The translations under genes and the position numbers were made by a program. From Caballeronia glathei (GTDB taxonomy: Bacteria; Pseudomonadota; Gammaproteobacteria; Burkholderiales; Burkholderiaceae): a stretch of 64,000 bases of DNA. The notes beneath the pieces were generated by a model. The model was not told where the DNA came from and searched no databases. It saw nothing but the letters and a program-made list of their open reading frames with translations. The stretch lies in NCBI RefSeq assembly GCF_000698595.1, contig NZ_JFHC01000008.1, positions 62,001-126,000 on the forward strand, read 5' to 3'. Position 1 is the first letter of the stretch; every line of letters starts with the position of its first letter. Shown here one piece after another: positions 9,274 to 17,425 of the stretch.

Positions 9274-10119
9274 ATGAAACCTTCAAGCGGCCGCGCCACG
9301 GGCGTTGCCAACCGAGCCGGAACACGTGCTGCAGGCGGTGTCGCCACGCGTGTGGCGAGCATCGTCGCAAGCGCTTTCGCCACTGCAAGTTTCGGTCTCG
9401 CCGCAAGCTTTCTGGCTGTCGCCCCCGCCCATGCGCAGGTGTCCACGGCGACCGCCGACGGCACGCCGCAGATCGACGCCGCGATCGCGCAGAAGGACTG
9501 GACGAGCGCGCTCGCACAACTGGATGCGCGGCTTGCGACCAATCCGCGCGACGTGCAGGCGAAGTTCAAGCGCGCAACGGTGCTTGCGCGCCTGAACCGC
9601 GACAAAGAGGCGATCGCCGCTTTCACCGAGCTCACTCAGGCTTATCCGGAACTCCCCGAGCCGTACAACAACCTCGCCGCGCTCTACGCGAAAGAGGGCC
9701 GCTACGAAGATGCGCGCGTCGCGCTCGAAATGGCCACGAAGGCGAACCCGGGCTACGCGCTCGCCTACGACAATCTCGGCGACCTGTACCTGCGCCTTGC
9801 CGGCGAATCGTACAAGCGCGCGCAATCGCTCGGTTCGACGAGCCCGCTCACGCGCCAGCGCGTCGCGGACATCCAGAAGATCATCACGCCACCGCCGAAG
9901 AAGCGTGCGGCGCCCACCGGCGCATCCGCCGCGGCTGCGGCGTCCGCGGCGTCCGCGCCGGCGGGGAATGCACAGAACGCACCGTCGTCCGACGAATGGG
10001 CGCCGGCCCAGGAGGGAACGCAGTCGCCGAGCGACATGCAGGTGCCTGGCTCGCCCTTCGGCGGCCCGACCGGCCCCATGCCGACTTCGCCCTACATCGC
10101 GCCGAACTCGCGCCCCTGA
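9274..10119 (+). CDS. Exported tetratricopeptide-repeat protein
   Basis: 281 residues from ATG 9274. This start gives a long signal peptide whose hydrophobic stretch ends at a plausible AHA-Q cleavage site near residue 54. Tandem TPR-like helices follow (KRATVLARLNRDKEAIAAFTEL, PEPYNNLAALYAKEGRYEDA, YALAYDNLGDLYLRLA), then an Ala/Pro-rich C-terminal tail. It is expected in the periplasm as a protein-interaction module. It is immediately upstream of, and collinear with, the exported cyclophilin gene, so the two may be cotranscribed. A possible -10 TATAAC lies at 9252-9257 without a convincing -35. The specific function is unknown. Confidence 0.8.
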   Translation: MKPSSGRATGVANRAGTRAAGGVATRVASIVASAFATASFGLAASFLAVAPAHAQVSTATADGTPQIDAAIAQKDWTSALAQLDARLATNPRDVQAKFKRATVLARLNRDKEAIAAFTELTQAYPELPEPYNNLAALYAKEGRYEDARVALEMATKANPGYALAYDNLGDLYLRLAGESYKRAQSLGSTSPLTRQRVADIQKIITPPPKKRAAPTGASAAAAASAASAPAGNAQNAPSSDEWAPAQEGTQSPSDMQVPGSPFGGPTGPMPTSPYIAPNSRP

Positions 10120-10191
10120 CCTACGCCTGCCTCTCGCCCTATCCGGAACGTGGCCGAACCGTTGTATCCCTAACCAGAGGATCGATTCTTC

Positions 10192-10773
10192 ATGAAATTG
10201 CTGATGTTGGCGCTCGGCAGCGCCGCGCTGATCGCACATGCCCCTGCGTTCGCTCAAGCCGCGCCGCAGGCCGCGCACCCGAGCGTGCTTTTCAAGACCT
10301 CGCAAGGCGACATCCGCGTCGAGCTCTATCCGGAGAAGGCGCCGAAGACGGTCGCGAACTTCCTCGACTACGTGAAGTCAGGCCAGTACACGGGCACGAT
10401 CTTTCATCGCGTGATCCCGGGCTTCATGATCCAGGGCGGCGGCTACAACACGAGCTTCGCGGAGAAGCCCACCCGGGCGCCGATTCAGCTCGAGAGCCGC
10501 AATGGCCTGAAGAACAGCGCCGGCACGATCGCGATGGCGCGCACGAGCGACCCGAACTCGGCCACCGCGCAGTTTTTCATCAACACGGTCGATAATGCGG
10601 GTCTCGACTATCCGAACCCGGACGGCAATGGCTACGCCGTCTTCGGCAAGGTCACGGCGGGCATGGACGTCGTGAAGAAGATCGAAGGAACGCCCACCAC
10701 CACGCGCGGCCCGATGGCCGACGTGCCGCAGAAGCCGGTCGTCATCGAATCGGCGACGGTGGTGTCGAAGTAA
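10192..10773 (+). CDS. ppiA: Exported peptidyl-prolyl cis-trans isomerase, cyclophilin type
   Basis: 193 residues: a signal peptide (about 1-21, ending PAFA-Q) and one cyclophilin domain with FHRVIPGFMIQGG and TAQFFIN, the segments carrying the catalytic Arg and Phe. It should catalyse proline isomerisation of folding proteins in the periplasm. AGAGGA lies about ten bases before ATG 10192. The next gene is a second, leaderless cyclophilin, so the pair appears to be a tandem duplication with divergent localisation. Confidence 0.93.
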   Translation: MKLLMLALGSAALIAHAPAFAQAAPQAAHPSVLFKTSQGDIRVELYPEKAPKTVANFLDYVKSGQYTGTIFHRVIPGFMIQGGGYNTSFAEKPTRAPIQLESRNGLKNSAGTIAMARTSDPNSATAQFFINTVDNAGLDYPNPDGNGYAVFGKVTAGMDVVKKIEGTPTTTRGPMADVPQKPVVIESATVVSK

Positions 10774-10830
10774 GCTGGCGCCCGGGCGCGCGTCACGCAC
10801 CAATCAACCAAAGTCGGAGAGAAATTCATC

Positions 10831-11325
10831 ATGGTCGAACTGCACACGAACCACGGCATCATCAAGATCGAACTGGATGCCGAGAAGGCGCCGAAGTCGG
10901 TCGAAAACTTTCTTAACTACGTGAAGAAGGGTCATTACGACAACACGGTGTTCCATCGCGTGATCGACGGCTTCATGATCCAGGGCGGCGGTTTCGAGCC
11001 GGGCATGAAGCAGAAGTCGACCGACGCGGCGATCGTCAACGAGGCGAACAACGGCCTGAAGAACGAGAAGGGCACCCTCGCGATGGCGCGCACGAACGAT
11101 CCGCATTCGGCCACCGCGCAGTTCTTCATCAACGTGAACGACAACGACTTCCTGAACCACTCGTCGCCGACGCCGCAGGGCTGGGGCTACGCCGTGTTCG
11201 GCCGCGTGGTGGACGGACTCGACGTGGTCGAGAAGATCAAGAAGGTGAAGACGGGCTCGAAGGGCTTTCACCAGGACGTGCCGGTCGACGACGTGGTGAT
11301 CGAGAAGGCCGTCGTCGTCGAGTAA
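10831..11325 (+). CDS. ppiB: Cytoplasmic peptidyl-prolyl cis-trans isomerase, cyclophilin type
   Basis: 164 residues with no signal peptide. It is a complete cyclophilin domain starting [15 protein letters not shown], with [13 protein letters not shown] and ATAQFFINV. It is close in sequence to the exported cyclophilin directly upstream. GGAG precedes the start. Its stop overlaps the lpxH start (TAATG), so the two genes are translationally coupled. The same arrangement occurs in other proteobacteria, where ppiB sits beside lpxH. Confidence 0.95.
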   Translation: MVELHTNHGIIKIELDAEKAPKSVENFLNYVKKGHYDNTVFHRVIDGFMIQGGGFEPGMKQKSTDAAIVNEANNGLKNEKGTLAMARTNDPHSATAQFFINVNDNDFLNHSSPTPQGWGYAVFGRVVDGLDVVEKIKKVKTGSKGFHQDVPVDDVVIEKAVVVE

Positions 11326-12143
11326 TGACGGACGCCACGCATCTCGATGCGCAAACAGCGGGGACTGCGTCGAACACGCGCCCGCTGTTTTTTATTGCGG
11401 ACCTGCATTTGAGCGACGCGATCCCGCACACGGTCGCCGCTTTCGAACACTTCATCGGCGTGACGGCGAACGACGCCGACTCGGTCTTCATCCTCGGCGA
11501 CCTGTTCGAGTTCTGGGTCGGCGACGATGTGCTCGACGAAGCGGTCGATCACGAACGTGCGCGCTTCGCGCGGCGCATGACGAAGCTGATGCACACGCTC
11601 TCCGAGCGCGGCATCGCGCTCTACGTGATGCACGGCAACCGCGATTTTCTGCTCGGCCGCCGCTTCATGAAGGAAGCAGGCGCGCTGCCGCTGCCCGATC
11701 CGTTCGTGATGACCGCGTTCGGCACGCGCATCGTGGTCGCCCACGGCGACGCGCTCTGCACCGCCGACCCCGCCTATCAGCGCTTTCGGCGCTTCTCGCG
11801 CAACCCGCTCGCGCAGCGGCTCTTCCTGAGCCTGCCGCTGAAGGTGCGGCTTTCCATCGCGGAAAAGATGCGCTCGAAGAGCGAGCACGCGCGCACGCTG
11901 CCGATATCGGTGTCAGTGCCGGCAGCGGCGAAATACGACGTGACGCCGGAGGCCGTCGCGCGATTGTTCGCGTCGAGCGGCACCCACACGATGATCCACG
12001 GACACACGCACCGGCCCGCGCGGCATCGCGAACCCGGCGGCACGCGCTGGGTGATGCCCGACTGGGAACTCGATCACGGCGAGCCGCGCGGCGGCTATCT
12101 GCGCATCGACGCCGACGGCATCAGGGCATTGCCGCTCGCCTGA
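11325..12143 (+). CDS. lpxH: UDP-2,3-diacylglucosamine diphosphatase
   Basis: 272-residue calcineurin-fold phosphoesterase that hydrolyses UDP-2,3-diacylglucosamine to lipid X and UMP, the fourth step of lipid A synthesis at the inner membrane. Metal-site motifs are present in order: ADLHLSD (D26, H28), ILGDLFEFWVGDD, MHGNRDFLLG, VVAHGDALCT and MIHGHTHRPA. The start ATG shares one base with the ppiB stop. The N-terminus is about 20 residues longer than usual. The gene converges with cysE after only 33 bases, with no obvious terminator between them. Confidence 0.94.
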   Translation: MTDATHLDAQTAGTASNTRPLFFIADLHLSDAIPHTVAAFEHFIGVTANDADSVFILGDLFEFWVGDDVLDEAVDHERARFARRMTKLMHTLSERGIALYVMHGNRDFLLGRRFMKEAGALPLPDPFVMTAFGTRIVVAHGDALCTADPAYQRFRRFSRNPLAQRLFLSLPLKVRLSIAEKMRSKSEHARTLPISVSVPAAAKYDVTPEAVARLFASSGTHTMIHGHTHRPARHREPGGTRWVMPDWELDHGEPRGGYLRIDADGIRALPLA

Positions 12144-12176
12144 AGCCGCGCCTCAGCAGCGGCCAACCGCCAACGG

Positions 12177-12962
12177 CTAGCGGCGCGCCGCCTCCCCTTC
12201 CATCGCCGCCGACAGACGCTTGAGGTCGAGGAGCGCTGCGCCGTCGATGCCGTTGAGCGCCTCCACGCGCGTGCCGAGTTTCTCCAGCGCCGCGACGATT
12301 TCGTCGATGCGCTGCGTCTCTCGCGACGCGTGGTCGATCAGGCCGTGGATCGCGAGCGAGACGGGATCGTCGGCATTGGGTGTGATGCCGTATGCGCAGA
12401 AGCCCGTGCGCTCGGGCGCGCGGGACGCGGTGGTGGAGCGCGTCGTCGCCGGCATGACCACGCGCGCGGGGTTGCCCACTGCCGTGCCGCCCGCCGGCAC
12501 CGGCTTGACCACGACCGCGTTCGAGCCGATCTTCGCCTCCGCCCCGACCGTAAAGGCGCCGAGCACCTTCGCGCCCGCCCCGACGATCACGCCGCGCTCG
12601 AGCGTCGGGTGACGCTTCGCGCCGCGCGTGAGCGACGTGCCGCCGAGCGTCACGCCCTGATAGATCGTGCAGTCGTCGCCGATTTCCGCCGTCTCGCCGA
12701 TCACGACGCCCATGCCGTGGTCGATGAACACGCGCCGCCCGACGGTCGCGCCCGGATGGATCTCGATGCCCGTCAGGAAGCGCGAAAGCTGCGAGACGAA
12801 CCGCGCGAGCCAGCGCCACTGGGCGCGCCAGCAGGCGTGAGCGAAACGATGCAGCGCGATCGCATGGAATCCCGGGTAGCACGTGAGCACTTCCCAGGCG
12901 CTGCGGGCGGCAGGGTCGCGCTCACGGATGGCGGCGATGTCTTCGCGGAATCGTTTGAACAT
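12177..12962 (-). CDS. cysE: Serine O-acetyltransferase
   Basis: 261 residues. A helical N-terminal segment (about 1-65) is followed by a left-handed beta-helix of hexapeptide repeats ([19 protein letters not shown]... to GNPAR near residue 190). It transfers an acetyl group from acetyl-CoA to L-serine, giving O-acetylserine for cysteine synthesis. The central HGMGVVIGE and TLGGTS motifs are those of CysE/EpsC. A C-terminal region of about 60 residues beyond GNPARVV lacks recognisable motifs, so feedback control by cysteine through a classic C-terminal tail cannot be judged. trmJ lies upstream on the same strand (169-base gap). Confidence 0.92.
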   Translation of the reverse strand: MFKRFREDIAAIRERDPAARSAWEVLTCYPGFHAIALHRFAHACWRAQWRWLARFVSQLSRFLTGIEIHPGATVGRRVFIDHGMGVVIGETAEIGDDCTIYQGVTLGGTSLTRGAKRHPTLERGVIVGAGAKVLGAFTVGAEAKIGSNAVVVKPVPAGGTAVGNPARVVMPATTRSTTASRAPERTGFCAYGITPNADDPVSLAIHGLIDHASRETQRIDEIVAALEKLGTRVEALNGIDGAALLDLKRLSAAMEGEAARR

Positions 12963-13131
12963 GTCGATGCGCTCTGTCAGTGGGAACGAAGCGTGGCGCC
13001 GCCCCGGCCATTAGCACGGAACGCGCAATGCTTATATCGGTTCGGACCGATTTTCGCCGATTGTATGACGCTCCCGCGCCGTCTGCTCGATGCCCTTGCT
13101 GGCAGAACGGTCGATCCGCGTGAAGCGCGCC

Positions 13132-13902
13132 CTACGGCTTCTTCACGCGCAGCAAAATGTGCTTCGCGATGCCGCGCAGGATGTTCACCTCTTCGCGTTC
13201 CAGCCCGGAACGCGCAAAAAGCCGCCGCACGCGCGACATCAGCTTCTTCGGATTCTCCGGGTCGAGGAACTCGAGCGCGACGAGCGCGCTCTCCAGATGC
13301 GCGTACATCCCTTCGATCTCGTCGCTCGACGCGCTCAGCTCCGTTCCCCCGACCGCGGCGAGTCCCGCGGGGGCCGTCTGGAAAGCCAGCCTGAGCTCGT
13401 AGGCAAGCACCTGCACCGCCTGCGCCAGGTTCAGCGAGCTGTACGCCGGATTGGCCGGGATGTGCGCGAGCGCGCTGCAGCGCTCGACATCCGCATTCGA
13501 CAGCCCGGTGCGCTCGTTGCCGAACACGAACGCGATGTCGCCGCGACGCACGAACTCGCGCGCCCGCTCGGCGGCGCCGCGCGGCGGTAGTTGCGGCGGG
13601 CCGTACTCGCGCAGGCGCGCCGTGAGCGCGACCGACCAGTGGACGCCCGTCAGCGCGTGCGCGAGCGTATCGACGACATGCGCCGACGCCAGCACGTCGT
13701 CGGCGCCGCTCGCCATCGCGATCGCCTCGGGCTGGTTCTTGACGTCGGGAACGCGCGGCGCGACGAGCACGAGCCGCGCGAAGCCCATCGTCTTGAGCGC
13801 GCGGGCCGCGGCGCCGACGTTGCCGGGATGGCTCGGCTCGACGAGCACGAAGCGCGTCGACGTGAAGCCGCCGCTCAGATTGGGGGAATCGAGTGAGTTC
13901 AA
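13132..13902 (-). CDS. trmJ: tRNA (cytidine/uridine-32-2'-O)-methyltransferase
   Basis: 256-residue SPOUT-fold methyltransferase. FVLVEPSHPGNVGAAARALKTMG at the N-terminus, the central FGNERTGLSN and the knot segment IPANPAYSSLNLAQAVQVLAYE are typical of TrmJ, which methylates the ribose at position 32 of several tRNAs. The only in-frame start near the domain is TTG 13902; the frame upstream of it is open to a stop at about 13940 but has no usual start codon. In E. coli trmJ lies beside iscR; here it is beside cysE, far from isc. The divergent neighbour is suhB, an order also known from other proteobacteria. Confidence 0.9.
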   Translation of the reverse strand: MNSLDSPNLSGGFTSTRFVLVEPSHPGNVGAAARALKTMGFARLVLVAPRVPDVKNQPEAIAMASGADDVLASAHVVDTLAHALTGVHWSVALTARLREYGPPQLPPRGAAERAREFVRRGDIAFVFGNERTGLSNADVERCSALAHIPANPAYSSLNLAQAVQVLAYELRLAFQTAPAGLAAVGGTELSASSDEIEGMYAHLESALVALEFLDPENPKKLMSRVRRLFARSGLEREEVNILRGIAKHILLRVKKP

Positions 13903-14002
13903 GACGTGAGGGCCGGTTCGGAGAAAAGGGATAACCCGTTATGGTAGCGCCTCCCGCGCCCGCGTCCCGCGCATGCATGCACGGGCGCAATCGGAACCGT
14001 CC

Positions 14003-14038
14003 GAAGTCGGGCGCGGGACGCCCGACTTCGGGTAAAAT
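14003..14038 (+). promoter_or_regulatory. suhB promoter region with 11-bp inverted repeat
   Basis: A perfect inverted repeat, GAAGTCGGGCG (14003-14013) and CGCCCGACTTC (14019-14029) with a 5-nt spacer, ends four bases before a -10-like TAAAAT (14033-14038). The second arm would overlap the spacer of the promoter. It could be an operator or a transcript hairpin. No T-run follows. Confidence 0.4.
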
Positions 14039-14175
14039 ACCGCCTTCGTGCGCCGCGAACGGCTTTTAGTGTTTCGTCGGGCGCCCCGCTCTTCTCCAAT
14101 TCGTCTTTCGCCGACATTGTCGTTGTCGCCAACTTTCCGGCTCTCGTCACGAGCGCCGGCCAGAGGATTTCGCTC

Positions 14176-14979
14176 ATGCACCCGATGCTCAATATCGCTG
14201 TCAAGGCCGCCCGCCGCGCCGGACAGATCATCAACCGCGCGTCGCTCGATCTGGACCGCATCCAGGTCAGCAAGAAGCAGCACAACGACTTCGTGACGGA
14301 AGTCGACAAGGCGTCCGAAGCCGCGATCATCGAGACGCTCACCACCGCCTACCCCGATCACTCGATCCTCGCCGAAGAATCCGGCACGCACGAACGCGAA
14401 TCCGAGTTCCAGTGGATCATCGATCCGCTCGACGGCACGACCAACTTCATCCACGGCTTCCAGTATTACTGCGTGTCGATCGCGCTCGCGCACAAGGGCA
14501 TCGTCACGCAGGCCGTGGTCTACGATCCGACGCGCAACGATCTCTTCACCGCATCGCGCGGCCGCGGCGCGTATCTGAACGAGCGGCGCATCCGCGTCGG
14601 CAAGCTCGACCGCCTGTCCGACGCGCTGATCGGAACGGGCTTTCCGTTTCGCGACGGCTCGGGCCTCGACGCCTACACCCGCCTCTTTTCCGAGATGACG
14701 CTCTCGTGCGCCGGACTGCGCCGCCCGGGCGCGGCGGCGCTCGATCTCGCCAACGTGGCGGCGGGCCGCCTCGACGGCTTCTTCGAACAGGGCATCCATG
14801 CGTGGGACGTCGCCGCGGGCAGCCTCATCATCACCGAGGCGGGCGGGCTCGTCGGCAACTACACCGGCGAATCGGACTTCCTGCATCAGGGCGAGATCGT
14901 CGCGGGCAATCCGAAGGTCTATGCGCAAATGATCAAGATCCTCGATCCGTACACGCGCACGCGCGAGAGCGCCGCGTAA
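14176..14979 (+). CDS. suhB: Inositol monophosphatase family protein
   Basis: 267 residues. The lithium-sensitive phosphatase signatures are complete: LAEESG (metal-binding Glu near 67-69), [15 protein letters not shown] (80-94) and [15 protein letters not shown] in the C-terminal half. SuhB hydrolyses inositol-1-phosphate and also works as a NusA/RNA polymerase-binding factor in rRNA antitermination in E. coli; the second role is inferred by family only. GAGGA lies upstream of ATG 14176. The gene is divergent from trmJ and followed by a clean terminator. Confidence 0.93.
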   Translation: MHPMLNIAVKAARRAGQIINRASLDLDRIQVSKKQHNDFVTEVDKASEAAIIETLTTAYPDHSILAEESGTHERESEFQWIIDPLDGTTNFIHGFQYYCVSIALAHKGIVTQAVVYDPTRNDLFTASRGRGAYLNERRIRVGKLDRLSDALIGTGFPFRDGSGLDAYTRLFSEMTLSCAGLRRPGAAALDLANVAAGRLDGFFEQGIHAWDVAAGSLIITEAGGLVGNYTGESDFLHQGEIVAGNPKVYAQMIKILDPYTRTRESAA

Positions 14980-15004
14980 CGCACGAGCCCGCGCACCGGT
15001 CGAC

Positions 15005-15032
15005 AAGGCGGCTTCGGCCGCCTTTTGCTTTT
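15005..15032 (+). terminator. Intrinsic terminator after suhB
   Basis: AAGGCGGC (15005-15012), loop TTCG, GCCGCCTT (15017-15024), then TTGCTTTT. A UUCG-capped 8-bp stem with a U-rich tail. Confidence 0.85.
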
Positions 15033-15271
15033 CGGCGGTGCGCTCTTGCCGCGCTCTTGCAACCGCTCTCGCAACATTACGCCGCACATCGGCCGCATGA
15101 TGCCGCGCACCGGACGCGTTTCCGGTGGCGCTTGCCTTGCCGCCTGCGCGAGCACCGGCCTCTGCACGTAAATCCCGCCTCCGCTACAGTGCACTTTTTG
15201 CCGTCCGCCCGGCGCGCGCACCGTCACGCGCGCCGCCTTCCCGACGCCTTGCGCCGCACGCCCCCTGTTCC

Positions 15272-16570
15272 ATGAAAAAAGGCTTCTACACGATCATCGC
15301 CGCGCAATTCGTCTCGTCGCTTGCCGACAACGCGCTCCTGATCGCCGCGATCGCCATGCTTACGGTGATGCAGTCGGCATCGTGGATCACGCCGCTCCTG
15401 CAGATCTTCTTCACGATTTCCTACGTGCTGCTCGCGCCCTTTGTCGGCGCATTCGCCGATGCGCTGCAAAAGCGCCACGTCATGTTCATCTCGAATGCGC
15501 TCAAGGCGGCCGGCTGCGCGATGATGATCGCCGGCGTGCATCCGATGATCGCCTATGGCGTGGTCGGCCTCGGCGCCGCCGCGTATTCGCCGGCGAAGTA
15601 CGGCATCCTGACCGAGCTCCTGCCGCCCGAGAAGCTGATCCCCGCGAATGCGTGGCTCGAATCGGCGACCGTCGGCTCGACGATCCTCGGCACCGTGATC
15701 GGCGGCGCGCTCGTAAGCCAGTATGTGGACCACTGGGTATCGGGCGCGCACGTTCCGCTCGTTCGCACCGCGGCCGACGCCGCGATGTTCGCCGTCATGC
15801 TCATCTACGCGGCGGCGGCCGTGATCAACGTCGGCATCCCGGATACGGGCGCGCGCTATCCGAACCGGCTCGCCGAGCCGACGAAGCTCGTCGGCGACTT
15901 CTCGCACTGCTTCAGGGTGCTGTGGTCCGACCGGCTCGCGCAGATCGCGCTGTGGGTCACGACGCTCCTGTGGGGCGCGGCCGTCACGCTGCAACTGCTC
16001 GTGCTGAAGTGGGCGGATGCGAACCTCGGCCTCTCGCTCTCGAAGGCGGCGGTCCTGCAGGGGGTCACGGGCCTTGGCATCGCGCTTGGCGCCGCTGCCG
16101 CCGCCGCATGGATTCCGCTGCGGCAGTCACTGAAGGTGCTGCCGGTCGGCGTCGTGACAGGGGCGGTCGCCATCGCGATGGCCTTCTACAACAAGGACCT
16201 CTTTCCCGCCGGCGCCGGCGTGCACGTGGGCGCGCTGTTCGCGCCGGCCTACATTGTGATGGCGTATCCGCTGATGATCCTGCTTGGCAGCCTGTCGGGA
16301 TTCTTCATCGTGCCGATGAACGCGATTCTCCAGCACCGGGGCGCAACGCTCCTTTCGGCGGGCTCCTCCATTGCCGTGCAGAACTTCAACCAGAACCTCG
16401 CCGTGCTCGGGATGCTCGGCTCGTACGCAGTTCTTTTGACGATTAACGTGCCGGTGCAATGGATCATCGTGATTTTCGGGCTCTTCGTCTGCCTGATGAT
16501 GTGGCTCGCGATGCGCCGGCACACCCGAAACGAACGCAAGGTCGATTTGCGCGGGCTCGTCGAGGAATGA
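15272..16570 (+). CDS. lplT: Lysophospholipid transporter LplT-like MFS protein
   Basis: 432 residues with repeated hydrophobic segments typical of a major-facilitator transporter. The N-terminus MKKGFYTIIAAQFVSSLADN is the hallmark of LplT, which flips lysophospholipids across the inner membrane for re-acylation by Aas. ATG 15272 was chosen because this sequence begins there; the frame is open further upstream but is Arg/Ala/Pro-rich and not membrane-like. No aas gene is adjacent, so the partner acyltransferase must be elsewhere or the LplT is not fused here. A terminator separates it from suhB. Confidence 0.9.
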   Translation: MKKGFYTIIAAQFVSSLADNALLIAAIAMLTVMQSASWITPLLQIFFTISYVLLAPFVGAFADALQKRHVMFISNALKAAGCAMMIAGVHPMIAYGVVGLGAAAYSPAKYGILTELLPPEKLIPANAWLESATVGSTILGTVIGGALVSQYVDHWVSGAHVPLVRTAADAAMFAVMLIYAAAAVINVGIPDTGARYPNRLAEPTKLVGDFSHCFRVLWSDRLAQIALWVTTLLWGAAVTLQLLVLKWADANLGLSLSKAAVLQGVTGLGIALGAAAAAAWIPLRQSLKVLPVGVVTGAVAIAMAFYNKDLFPAGAGVHVGALFAPAYIVMAYPLMILLGSLSGFFIVPMNAILQHRGATLLSAGSSIAVQNFNQNLAVLGMLGSYAVLLTINVPVQWIIVIFGLFVCLMMWLAMRRHTRNERKVDLRGLVEE

Positions 16571-16780
16571 ACCTTGCTCAACGGGTGTACTCTCGGCCTG
16601 TCGGGTCGTATCCGCAAAAGCGGGAACGATGAGACAGGGTCGAAGTCGTAAATCGGAAACGTCAGCGAAACGCTGGTTAAACGTTAAGCGAGGGCGCCTC
16701 GTCGGCAGTCTGACGGCATCCGTGCCCGAAATGACCGAACGAGCGCGAATTTCTTTTTCGGCACGTCAAAGGAGCAGCAA

Positions 16781-17149
16781 ATGGGATTGTTCACACGTTC
16801 GACGCTCGACAGCAAGATCAATGGTGCCGCCGACCTCGGCGCGCGGGCCGCGCGCGGCGCGGGCGAAGCGGTCGATACGGCCAGCAGCCAGTTGCGCAGC
16901 CTTCTGGACGAACTGGACAGCTCGATTCGCGACGCCAAGGATGTCGATGCGGACAAGCTTCGCAAGGATCTGCAGGCGAAGCTGAAATCCGTGCGCTCGC
17001 AGATGGACGGCGCCGGCTCGGCGATCTCGGGCCGGCTCGGCGACGCCGCGGGCTACGCGGATGAATTCGTGCACGACAAGCCGTGGCACACGCTCGGCGC
17101 GGTGGCGGGCCTCGCCCTCCTCGTCGGGTATCTCGCCGGTCGCGCCTAG
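16781..17149 (+). CDS. DUF883 family protein (ElaB/YqjD-like)
   Basis: 122 residues. A central amphipathic, charged helix (about 30-80, rich in Asp, Lys and Ser) is followed by HDKPWHTLGAVAGLALLVGYLAGR, a single C-terminal membrane helix with small-residue spacing. This is the architecture of the DUF883 family; E. coli YqjD and ElaB are tail-anchored inner-membrane proteins that bind ribosomes in stationary phase. AAAGGAG lies seven bases before ATG 16781. The gene is monocistronic, with its own terminator. Stress or stationary-phase expression is likely by family but is not shown by the sequence. Confidence 0.88.
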   Translation: MGLFTRSTLDSKINGAADLGARAARGAGEAVDTASSQLRSLLDELDSSIRDAKDVDADKLRKDLQAKLKSVRSQMDGAGSAISGRLGDAAGYADEFVHDKPWHTLGAVAGLALLVGYLAGRA

Positions 17150-17195
17150 CGCCGGTTGTCCTGCGCTTCGTCAATTTGCACGAAGTCGATAGTCA

Positions 17196-17232
17196 GGCAA
17201 ACGCCGGGGCCTCCTCCGGCGTTTGCCTTTTC
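17196..17232 (+). terminator. Intrinsic terminator after the DUF883 gene
   Basis: GGCAAACGCCGG (17196-17207) pairs with CCGGCGTTTGCC (17216-17227), a 12-bp stem with an 8-nt loop, then TTTT. Confidence 0.88.
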
Positions 17233-17425
17233 AAGGGTTTTTTCGCGCGCCTGACGGCATCCGCTTCACGGCACGCTCGCTTTTCCAGGCGTTCGCGCCG
17301 TTCTCCCTTACATCACGTTGGCCATCCGGCCGGGCGGCGCGTGCCGCGCGCGCCGGGTTACACTCTTGCCCTGTATGGTCGGCTCGGTTTCGCGAGCCGG
17401 CCCTCCCGCACCGAACGCACGCACG

